In this document: piece after piece, positions 1 to 6,103 of the stretch
Layout of the letters: each line of letters begins with the position of its first letter
How positions within the stretch are numbered: position 1 is the stretch's first letter
NCBI GenBank assembly: GCA_024276455.1
Contig: JAJRXE010000332.1
Span: 1-10,522 of the forward strand
Length of the DNA stretch: 10,522 nucleotides
Direction: 5' to 3'
Origin: Calditrichota bacterium
Lineage (GTDB): Bacteria > Calditrichota > Calditrichia > RBG-13-44-9
Notes under the pieces: model-generated
Told to the model about the DNA's origin: nothing
Seen by the model: the letters and a program-made list of their open reading frames with translations, nothing else
The model's database searches: none
Made by a program: the position numbers and the translations under genes

Positions 1-471
1 CTGAACGAAATTTCCATTGAAAAGGGAAAATCGACCCGGGTGATTGAAATCCGGGTAGAACTGGATGGCCGGTTTTTTAACGACGATGTGGCGGACGGAC
101 TAATTGTCGCCACCCCGACCGGATCGACCGGCTACTCCCTCTCTTCCGGGGGGCCCATTGTGGTGCCGACCAATCGTTGCATTATTCTCAGTCCTATTTG
201 CCCCCATTCCCTCACCAATCGCCCGGTCATCATCTCGGACCAATCGCACATCAAGCTGCAAATTTTTACCGAGGCGCCGGTGGCGATTGTGTCGGCGGAC
301 GGGCAGGACGTGCGGGAGGTACCCAGCCGGACCGTGATGGAAATTCGCCAGGCGGCTCATACCGCCCGGCTAATCAAACATCCGAAAAGCGATTTCTTTG
401 CCCTGCTGCGCAGCAAACTGCGCTGGGGAGAAGATTTTCGGGATAAAAAACGCTGGACGTACGATCGTTAA
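1..471 (+). CDS. nadK: NAD kinase, C-terminal half (5' end outside window)
   Basis: This is the 3' part of an NAD(+) kinase gene, which makes cytoplasmic NADP(+) from NAD(+) with ATP or polyphosphate. The reading frame is open from base 1, and 156 residues are visible of a usual 280-300. The visible part starts in the conserved 'NE' motif (residues 2-3 of the fragment) that contacts the NAD ribose. The glycine-rich block GLIVATPTGSTGYSLSSGGP (34-53) is the family hallmark, and ICPHSLTNRP (66-75) and DGQ (100-102) are also typical. The N-terminal GGDG motif lies upstream of the window. The GTG at position 40 is an internal Val codon and not the start, because conserved sequence precedes it. 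The gene ends in TAA, 51 bp before the glycosyltransferase gene on the same strand. Identification is secure; nothing abnormal is visible. Confidence 0.95.
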   Translation: MNEISIEKGKSTRVIEIRVELDGRFFNDDVADGLIVATPTGSTGYSLSSGGPIVVPTNRCIILSPICPHSLTNRPVIISDQSHIKLQIFTEAPVAIVSADGQDVREVPSRTVMEIRQAAHTARLIKHPKSDFFALLRSKLRWGEDFRDKKRWTYDR

Positions 472-522
472 CGGCCCCCTTCAACCGGTAAAAACAAACC
501 GTAACCCCAAGATCACCGAACC

Positions 523-1608
523 ATGCTTCTACTTTCCTTTCTTTTGCTGCTAATTTACCTGGGTTTTTTGGTCTGGCTGGTACGGGGCGTTCACAAAGCC
601 CGTCAACGCTTCCAGAAGGTGCCGCCGGCAGCGGAGCAGCAAACCATTTCGGTTTTAATAGCCGCGCACAATGAGGAAGAATGCATCGGGGAGACGATTG
701 CCGGGTTAGTAACCCAGAGTTACCCGCCGGACAAATACGAAATCATTTTAGCGGCCGACCGCTGCAGCGATCGTACCGTGGATCGCGCCCGGGAAGCCGC
801 CGGAGAATTCGCCAATTTCAAAATCCTGCCAATCACTGCCTGTCCGCCGGGAATTTCTCCCAAAAAACACGCCTTGCGCCTGGCGCGCCAGGAAGCCCGT
901 TTCCCCCGACTGGTCCTCATGGATGCCGACGTTACCGTGCAGCCCCACTATTTAAACACTTTCAACCGTTTTTTCGGAAACGGTTACCAGGTGGTGGTTA
1001 ATCTGGTGCGTTACCGGTTCGGAAGGAGCTGGCTACACCGCTACCTGCTGCCGGAACGCCTAACTGCCCGGGGGGTGGCCATTGCCGCTGCCGGACACGG
1101 ACAGGCCATCCTGGCTTTCGGCAACAGCTGGGCTTACACTCGCGACCTGCCGGAACGCATTGCCGAACAAACACAGCTGGAACGGGTCCTCAGCGGAGAC
1201 GACGACTTGCTCCTGCAGCGCATGGGACAACTCGGGGTTTCTCTGGCGGTTAATCTGCATCCGGAGGGATGGGTGGACACCCGCCTGCCTACCACCTGGC
1301 GGGATTTTCTGATCCAGCGGCGGCGTCACCTCTCTGCCGGACAGCACTATCTACCCAAAATCCAGGCCGGCTACGCACTTTTCCACCTCAGTAACCTGCT
1401 CCTTTTCCTGGTTCCGCTCATTTTTCCACCGGCCGTTTTTTTCCTGGGATTAAAAATTGCCGCGGATGCCTGGGTATTACACCGGCTGGCCGGGCTACTT
1501 CGTGAAAGAATGAAGGTATTAAACCTGCTGCTATTTGAACCGGGTTATTTGCTCCAGCATCTGGTTCTGGCTCCGCTTTCTCTGGTGGGCAAATTGCGCT
1601 GGCGTTAA
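523..1608 (+). CDS. Membrane-bound family 2 glycosyltransferase
   Basis: A 361-residue GT2 (GT-A fold) enzyme, expected to transfer a sugar from a nucleotide-sugar at the cytoplasmic face of the inner membrane. Residues 2-20 form an N-terminal membrane segment. The nucleotide-binding start is ISVLIAAHNEEE (42-53), followed by AADRCSDRT (77-85). The metal-binding DxD is DAD (134-136), the acceptor-side motif is SGDDD (224-228), and the QxxRW-like motif reads QRRRH (265-269), with His where Trp is usual. Hydrophobic segments at about 285-312 and 333-352 form the C-terminal anchor. The layout resembles the short cellulose-synthase-like GT2 enzymes of 360-380 residues common in Bacteroidetes. Donor and product cannot be told from sequence; a cell-surface glycan or glycolipid is an inference. 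No clear Shine-Dalgarno sequence precedes the ATG, but the hydrophobic N-terminus fits this start. It may be co-transcribed with nadK. Confidence 0.88.
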   Translation: MLLLSFLLLLIYLGFLVWLVRGVHKARQRFQKVPPAAEQQTISVLIAAHNEEECIGETIAGLVTQSYPPDKYEIILAADRCSDRTVDRAREAAGEFANFKILPITACPPGISPKKHALRLARQEARFPRLVLMDADVTVQPHYLNTFNRFFGNGYQVVVNLVRYRFGRSWLHRYLLPERLTARGVAIAAAGHGQAILAFGNSWAYTRDLPERIAEQTQLERVLSGDDDLLLQRMGQLGVSLAVNLHPEGWVDTRLPTTWRDFLIQRRRHLSAGQHYLPKIQAGYALFHLSNLLLFLVPLIFPPAVFFLGLKIAADAWVLHRLAGLLRERMKVLNLLLFEPGYLLQHLVLAPLSLVGKLRWR

Positions 1609-1623
1609 GCGCCTCTCTTTAGG

Positions 1624-1644
1624 CCCGCAACGACGACTTGCGGG
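1624..1644 (+). terminator. Perfect 7-bp hairpin after the glycosyltransferase gene
   Basis: CCCGCAA (1624-1630) and TTGCGGG (1638-1644) are exact inverted repeats around a 7-base loop (CGACGAC), 16 bases past the glycosyltransferase stop codon. The place suits a transcript end or 3'-end stabiliser. No T tract follows on the + strand, so a classical Rho-independent terminator is not supported. The hairpin is seen directly; the role is inferred. Confidence 0.4.
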
Positions 1645-1762
1645 AGAAACTTGTTCCGACAGAACCGCCCTTTACCGAAGGTTTTCTCCCGGCGCCGGAA
1701 CTAATTCTCGGAATTTGACTTCAATGAAAAACAGCAAAACGAAGGCAGGAAATGGTTTTTCC

Positions 1763-1863
1763 ATGGAACGATTTTTTTCCTCCGCTACAGAGGCGGACTT
1801 CTCACGCTTATCTTCTTCAGCCTGTGGCTTTTCTGGCAATGTAATCAAAAAGGAGACTCCCCC
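1763..1863 (+). other. Possible out-of-frame signal-peptide leader of the DUF255 gene
   Basis: In the frame of the downstream gene, the codons before its ATG encode a Arg-rich then strongly hydrophobic stretch (LLTLIFFSLWLFW) followed by Gln-Cys-Asn (Cys codon 1840-1842). This looks like a signal peptide, possibly of a lipoprotein, although Gln at -1 is not a standard lipobox. That frame has no ATG, GTG or TTG between the stop at 1702-1704 and 1864. In the neighbouring frame an ATG at 1763, preceded by AGGAA at 1747-1751, runs into seven T (1772-1778). One extra T, or a -1 slip there, would fuse MERFFF to the hydrophobic stretch and on to the DUF255 protein. Lipoprotein-type leaders occur on DUF255 homologues of Bacteroidetes (recalled family knowledge). 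Sequencing error, slippage and a decayed leader remain open. Confidence 0.4.
1850..1855 (+). promoter_or_regulatory. Strong Shine-Dalgarno deciding the 1864 start
   Basis: AAGGAG sits 8 bases before the ATG at 1864, close to ideal spacing. It supports initiation there even though an in-frame hydrophobic leader lies just upstream. Confidence 0.75.
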
Positions 1864-3954
1864 ATGCCCTCTCAAGATAAATTCAAATACACCAACCACT
1901 TGATTAAAGAGCGCAGTCCCTATCTGCGCCAGCACGCCCATAATCCGGTGGATTGGTACCCCTGGGGCGAAGAGGCCTTTCAGAAGGCTAAAAAAGAGAA
2001 CAAACCCATTCTGCTCAGCATCGGCTATTCTGCCTGCCACTGGTGTCACGTCATGGCTCACGAATCGTTTGAGAACGACTCCATTGCTGCCCTGATGAAC
2101 GGATATTTTGTGTGCATTAAAGTGGATCGGGAAGAACACCCCGATATGGACCACCTTTACCAGGCTTTTGTGCAGGCCACTACCGGAAGAGGCGGTTGGC
2201 CCCTCACCGTCTTTCTAACCCCCGATCTGGTTCCCTTTTACGGCGGCACTTACTTTCCGGCCAGGGCTCGTTACGGAATGATCAGCTTTCCGGAGCTTCT
2301 GCAGCGGATTCACGAGCTGTACACGAACGAGCCGGAAAAAATCATCCGAAGTGCCGCGGAAATCTCCACTTTTTTAAAGCAACTGGATCAAGCCACCCCC
2401 GGCAAACGGATTCCCGCTGCCCCGGAAGTTGCCAACCGGCTCTTCCAGCGTCTCGCCAGCACTTTCGACCCCCGGGAAGGTGGATTCGGTCCGGCGCCGA
2501 AATTCCCCCATCCGGCCGATCTGGACTTTTTATTGCAATACTATTTTTTCACCGGAGACGCCCAGGCGCGCCAGATGGCCCTATTTACCCTGCGCAAAAT
2601 GGCCGCAGGTGGAATTTACGATCAATTAGGCGGCGGATTCCACCGCTACGCCACCGACGAACAATGGTTGGTTCCCCATTTTGAGAAAATGCTGTACGAC
2701 AACGCCCTGCTTATTCCCCTTTATTTAAATGCTTACCGGTTAAGCGGTGAATCATTTTACCGCCGCATTGCCGAAGAGACCGCCGATTTCGTACTGCGGG
2801 AACTCCATGACACCCGAGGAGCGTTTCATGCCAGCCTGGACGCCGACAGCGAAGGGCAGGAGGGGAAATTTTACCTCTGGGATTTCCAGGAAATTCAGCA
2901 GGCCCTGGGCGGGGAACTCACCGCTCTCTTTGCAGACTACTACGGTGCATCGCCCCGGGGCAATTTTGAAGGACGCAATATTCTGCACCTCGCTACCAGC
3001 GTGGATGCCCTGGCCTCCCGGTACCGGCTCCCGGAAACGACCGTTCGCAACAGACTGAGCACCGCGAAAAAACACTTGCTGGAGCTTCGCAGCCGCCGGG
3101 TACCGCCGGCGCGAGACGACAAAATTCTTACCGATTGGAATGGCATGATGATTTCCGCCCTGTTTCAACTTTACCAACTCAACGGGAAAACCATTTACCG
3201 CCGGGCGGCCGAAGAGGCGCTCCGCTACCTGGAGCAACACCAGCAGGCCTCCGACGGCACCCTGTACCACTTCGTAATTTCCGAACAGAAAAAAATCCCC
3301 GCTTATCTGGACGATTACGCCTATCTCATTCAGGCCCTGCTTGACGGGTACGAAGCCACCGGCCAGCTTGCCTACCTGGACAAAGCGCTCAAACTAACCC
3401 ACCAGGCCCTTTCGCTCTTTTTCGACCCTCACAGCGGAGGATTTTACTACACCTCGCTGGATTCGCGTACCCCTTTCACCCGCCTGCGCCAACCCTTCGA
3501 CAGCGCCGCGCCGGCAGGAAACAGCATCATGATTCGAAACCTTTTGCGGCTCCATTTCTACACCGGCGACCGGGAACTACTGACCCGGAGCGAACAAACA
3601 TTTCGGCTGTACCAGAACGATTTCGAGCAACGTCCGTCGGCTCTCAGCGCCCTGGTTAGTGCACTGCTTTTCTACCATTACGGACCGGTGGAAATCACCA
3701 TGGCGGCACCCAATGCCACAGAACTCCGGCACCTCCGTCAGGCATTATCCCGGCTTTTCCTTCCCGCCCGGCTGCTGGTCTCCCGTCTGAATGGACAGAA
3801 ACTCCCTTTGTTAGAGGCGGGGCTGTGGGAAAATCGCGGAGAACAGGATCAGGCGGCCCTTTTTGTGTGTTTTCGACGCACCTGTTCCCTACCGCTGAAC
3901 GACCTGGAGGGGGTAAAGCAAACTCTGAAAGATTTCGGGCTGTTTTACGAATAG
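1864..3954 (+). CDS. Thioredoxin-domain DUF255 protein (YyaL/SSP411-like)
   Basis: A 696-residue protein of the widespread DUF255 family, in line with the family's usual 650-700. Residues 10-170 form a thioredoxin-like fold (Thioredox_DsbH): HAHNPVDWYPWGEEA (24-38) and a CHWC redox motif (Cys58, Cys61). The rest is an (alpha/alpha)6-barrel region resembling glycoside hydrolase or epimerase folds, with conserved HFEKMLYDN (272-280), DADSEG (326-331), DDKILTDWNGM (418-428), YLDDYA (481-486) and PAGNS (550-554). The exact reaction is not established; a redox or carbohydrate-linked role is often suggested. As called it has no signal peptide and would be cytoplasmic, but an in-frame hydrophobic leader lies immediately upstream (see 1763-1863). 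The strong Shine-Dalgarno favours this start. The gene is 255 bp from its upstream neighbour, so it may have its own promoter. Confidence 0.93.
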   Translation: MPSQDKFKYTNHLIKERSPYLRQHAHNPVDWYPWGEEAFQKAKKENKPILLSIGYSACHWCHVMAHESFENDSIAALMNGYFVCIKVDREEHPDMDHLYQAFVQATTGRGGWPLTVFLTPDLVPFYGGTYFPARARYGMISFPELLQRIHELYTNEPEKIIRSAAEISTFLKQLDQATPGKRIPAAPEVANRLFQRLASTFDPREGGFGPAPKFPHPADLDFLLQYYFFTGDAQARQMALFTLRKMAAGGIYDQLGGGFHRYATDEQWLVPHFEKMLYDNALLIPLYLNAYRLSGESFYRRIAEETADFVLRELHDTRGAFHASLDADSEGQEGKFYLWDFQEIQQALGGELTALFADYYGASPRGNFEGRNILHLATSVDALASRYRLPETTVRNRLSTAKKHLLELRSRRVPPARDDKILTDWNGMMISALFQLYQLNGKTIYRRAAEEALRYLEQHQQASDGTLYHFVISEQKKIPAYLDDYAYLIQALLDGYEATGQLAYLDKALKLTHQALSLFFDPHSGGFYYTSLDSRTPFTRLRQPFDSAAPAGNSIMIRNLLRLHFYTGDRELLTRSEQTFRLYQNDFEQRPSALSALVSALLFYHYGPVEITMAAPNATELRHLRQALSRLFLPARLLVSRLNGQKLPLLEAGLWENRGEQDQAALFVCFRRTCSLPLNDLEGVKQTLKDFGLFYE

Positions 3955-4024
3955 TTTTACTGAAAAAGCAACGGGGAGAATTGTACAGACATTTTTCACA
4001 AGGATGTGGCTTGGGTCACACCTG

Positions 4025-4046
4025 AAGCGGAATTTTTCGCTTTTTT
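4025..4046 (+). terminator. Candidate Rho-independent terminator after the DUF255 gene
   Basis: AAGCG (4025-4029) pairs with CGCTT (4038-4042) around an 8-base loop, and the 3' arm runs into six T (4041-4046). The stem is short, so strength is uncertain. A weaker hairpin (TGTG...CACA, about 4004-4020) precedes it. The place, 70 bases after the stop and before an AT-rich region, fits the end of the DUF255 transcript. Confidence 0.45.
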
Positions 4047-4106
4047 GCAATTTGCACGGATTAAATTATTTATTAAATTGACTTACAGATAGACGAGAGA
4101 ATGGTT
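4041..4106 (+). promoter_or_regulatory. AT-rich candidate promoter region for the sensory cluster
   Basis: This stretch is markedly richer in A+T than its surroundings (for example 4060-4079) and lies between the candidate terminator and the first gene of the four-gene cluster. TTGCAA (4045-4050), TTGCAC (4052-4057) and TTGACT (4078-4083) are possible -35 boxes, but none has a convincing TATAAT-like partner at 16-18 bases. The region is proposed by position and composition only. Confidence 0.3.
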
Positions 4107-4118
4107 AAGAGGTGACAT

Positions 4119-5279
4119 ATGAAATTACTCAAACAAATCTGGTGGGGAGCGCTGCTATTTCTTTTGCCCCTGCACGCTTCGGACCAGGTCGCTGTGGATT
4201 TGCAAATCATTGTACCGGACGCCGAGGTCATCCGGCTGGGCGATCTGGATTTTTCCAATCTAGGCAATGCGCCGGCCATTTTTTATCTAACTCTGCGAAA
4301 TCCCGAGCCAGGACCGGCGGTGCGACTGCAACTGCGTTTCGAAATGCGGTACAATAATCAGGTAATCGCCCGCTCGATCTCCAACTGGTTCACCCTGCCC
4401 ATTACCGAGGGGATTACCTTTAACAATGTGCAGCTGAACACCGGTAGTGCGGTCATTCCCGGAACGGGCGGGGAAACCATTGAATTCAATTCCTACGATA
4501 TTGCTTTCGACCTGGTGGAAGACCTGGAACAAAAAGTGCTTGCCACCGGTCAGCTGCCGGCAGGCAAATATTTGTTTTACATTGAAGCCATCCGGGAAGA
4601 CGATCCTGGAAATCCCATTCCAGATCCCAATCTGGACGACAATGTCATTGTGGTTACCAACCCCACCTACGTTCAGCCGCTTTTCCCGGGGAACCGGGCG
4701 GATTCCGGCACGCCACCGCAAATCGGCACCACCGTACCCTATTTTCAGTGGGAGTCCGACGCCAACATTTTCAACCTTTACGTTTACGAAAAAATGGAAA
4801 GCGACCGCACCCTGGAAGACGTCTTTAGCCACGACCCGATCTTGCATCTGGAGGGTTATCCGAACAAGATATTCCAATATCCCCTGGACACCACCCCGCT
4901 CACCTTTCTCAACAACAGGGGAGAAGAAGTGGGAAGAAGCGTTGGTCCCATCCGCTTGCTGGAACCGGGTAAAACCTATTACTGGGTGGTCGAAGCGGTA
5001 ATTCCCACCGCCGGAGAGCCCCTCTACCTGAAAAGCGAGGTTTACCAGTTCCGCATCTTCAACCTGAACGATGTGGAAGCATTTGCCCAGAACATCCTAA
5101 ATTTTCTGCGGCAGGTGCTGGGACCGGATTTCGACCGGTACATGAACCAGCTCACCAACTACTCGCCTACCGGTACAATCCTGATTAACAACGCCCCGGT
5201 GGGTCGCGATGCGCTGTTTAACTTTTTAGAGAAATTCCGCAACGGAAAAATTAAAATTACTGATGTTCGGGTAGAATAG
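4119..5279 (+). CDS. Secreted protein of unknown family, two beta-sandwich-like regions
   Basis: I do not recognise the family. The 386-residue product begins with a clear Sec signal peptide (Lys-rich start, hydrophobic 7-18, likely cleavage after LHA at 20), so it is exported. The mature part is rich in alternating hydrophobic and polar residues typical of beta-sandwiches. One region is about 24-180. A second, about 184-315, carries the fibronectin-III-like pattern PYFQW (207-211) and LEPGKTYYWVVEA (281-293). A C-terminal section (about 316-386) appears partly helical. It has few charged catalytic-looking motifs and no Cys after the signal, so a binding or structural role is more likely than an enzyme. 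AGAGGTG ends 4 bases before the ATG and supports the start. The FecR gene follows after 18 bp, which strongly suggests co-transcription and a shared periplasmic or surface job. Confidence 0.85.
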   Translation: MKLLKQIWWGALLFLLPLHASDQVAVDLQIIVPDAEVIRLGDLDFSNLGNAPAIFYLTLRNPEPGPAVRLQLRFEMRYNNQVIARSISNWFTLPITEGITFNNVQLNTGSAVIPGTGGETIEFNSYDIAFDLVEDLEQKVLATGQLPAGKYLFYIEAIREDDPGNPIPDPNLDDNVIVVTNPTYVQPLFPGNRADSGTPPQIGTTVPYFQWESDANIFNLYVYEKMESDRTLEDVFSHDPILHLEGYPNKIFQYPLDTTPLTFLNNRGEEVGRSVGPIRLLEPGKTYYWVVEAVIPTAGEPLYLKSEVYQFRIFNLNDVEAFAQNILNFLRQVLGPDFDRYMNQLTNYSPTGTILINNAPVGRDALFNFLEKFRNGKIKITDVRVE

Positions 5280-5297
5280 AAATTAGTCGAGGAAGAA

Positions 5298-5981
5298 ATG
5301 AAAATTTTCAACTCCATTCTGGTCGGAATATTTTTGGTAGCTATTTTTGTTCTCCAGACGCAGGCCGCCGACCCCATTGCCGTCATCATTAAAACAAAGG
5401 GGAAGGTGAACGTGTATCGGGCGGCAAATAACAAGGTAGTGGCCGCCAGTAAAGGGCTGGTCCTGTACCACGGAGACAAAGTCCGCACGCTAACCGCCTC
5501 TTTTTGCGCCCTGAAATTTATTGACGACAAAAGCCTCTTGCGCATTAAAGAAAAATCCTCCTGCGTCATAGAAGGCCAGCGCAAAGAAGACCATATTAAT
5601 AAAAACATTGTGGTGGAAATTGGCAGCTTCTTTGCCAGCCTATTCAAGCAAAAAGGGACCTTCAAGGTTACCACCCCCACCTCGGTTGCTTCCGTCAAGG
5701 GAACTAAGTTCTGGATCATTCAACTGGGCGATGGCCGGACGTTTTACATCGGCATTGAAGGACTGGTCGATTTAAGCAACAAAGCCGGCCGGGTGCTTTT
5801 GCGTTCCGGACAAACAGCCATTTTTACCTCCCGCAACGAGCTACCGGAAATCCGGTTAACCCAACCGGGTGAAATTCCCAAAACTGAGGAAGAACAGGGT
5901 GGTAACAAGCTGATGGAAATCGAATTCCGCGATTCCGAAGGACGCACCCGGAAATTGCAGATAGAATACAAAGAAAAATAA
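5298..5981 (+). CDS. Secreted FecR-domain protein
   Basis: A 227-residue protein with a signal peptide (hydrophobic 7-20, likely cleavage after TQA at 21-23) and a FecR domain over about 27-175. Family marks are YHGDKVRT (57-64), a 'F.D.S.L.I' strand (74-83), TPTSVASVKGTKF (126-138) and a closing RSGQ (169-172). The tail (190-227) is charged. Classic FecR proteins cross the inner membrane and control a FecI sigma factor. This one has no anti-sigma N-terminus or internal membrane segment, and no sigma gene is nearby, so it should be a free periplasmic protein of the kind often encoded beside CHASE2 cyclases. A ligand-binding or docking role is inferred. Two Cys (70, 89) could form a disulfide. 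GAGGA sits 4 bases before the ATG. It is tightly coupled to the upstream gene. Confidence 0.9.
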   Translation: MKIFNSILVGIFLVAIFVLQTQAADPIAVIIKTKGKVNVYRAANNKVVAASKGLVLYHGDKVRTLTASFCALKFIDDKSLLRIKEKSSCVIEGQRKEDHINKNIVVEIGSFFASLFKQKGTFKVTTPTSVASVKGTKFWIIQLGDGRTFYIGIEGLVDLSNKAGRVLLRSGQTAIFTSRNELPEIRLTQPGEIPKTEEEQGGNKLMEIEFRDSEGRTRKLQIEYKEK

Positions 5982-6103
5982 GCCCGGAGCAGCATTGTCA
6001 GAAAAAGCGGCCATTTTCCGGGGCCCCCTGAACCAAAGCGCTGTTTCCGCACCAAGGTGTTTTTTCGAGTAGGTTGAACGATGCAAAGACTTGAGGGTAA
6101 AAA
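5982..6103 (+). other. Intergenic spacer between the FecR and barrel genes
   Basis: This 122-bp spacer holds no gene. It contains the palindrome GGGGCCCC (6020-6027) and a small CAC/GTG stem (6050-6059) that runs into six T (6060-6065). The latter could be a weak terminator, which would lower expression of the barrel gene relative to the two genes before it. GAGGG at 6093-6097 is the ribosome binding site for the next gene. Confidence 0.35.

Larger units (their letters stand above)
1609..1863 (+). other. Intergenic region with hairpin and palindrome
   Basis: A 255-bp spacer between the glycosyltransferase and DUF255 genes. It holds a perfect hairpin (1624-1644), a 10-bp palindrome CCGGCGCCGG (1689-1698) and, at its 3' end, a signal-peptide-like leader in the frame of the downstream gene (described separately). 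A frame open through much of the spacer (60 codons from the ATG at 1724) gives a low-complexity Ser/Thr-rich product without protein character and is not called as a gene. Confidence 0.6.

Noticed and set aside
40..471. GTG at 40 as the start of a short stand-alone protein
   Set aside because: The frame is open to base 1 and encodes the conserved NAD kinase NE motif before position 40, so this is the interior of a longer gene.
1715..1720. TTGACT as a -35 box for the DUF255 gene
   Set aside because: No TATAAT-like sequence lies 16-18 bases downstream, so a promoter cannot be supported.
1535..1903. Open + strand frame of 122 codons across the glycosyltransferase-DUF255 spacer
   Set aside because: It overlaps two well-supported genes at its ends, its internal product from ATG 1724 is Ser/Thr/Lys-rich without domain character, and it has no good ribosome binding site. 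Only its ATG at 1763 is kept as a possible leader start.
4287..4877. Open frame of 196 codons on the - strand
   Set aside because: It is antisense to the secreted orphan protein gene, which has a signal peptide, a good ribosome binding site and operon context.
6020..6027. GGGGCCCC palindrome as an operator
   Set aside because: Eight bases in a GC-containing spacer is weak evidence, there is no second copy in the window, and the position between likely co-transcribed genes argues against an operator.
6050..6065. Small CAC/GTG stem followed by six T as a terminator between FecR and barrel genes
   Set aside because: The stem is only 3-4 bp, too weak to call alone; it is mentioned in the spacer entry as a possibility.
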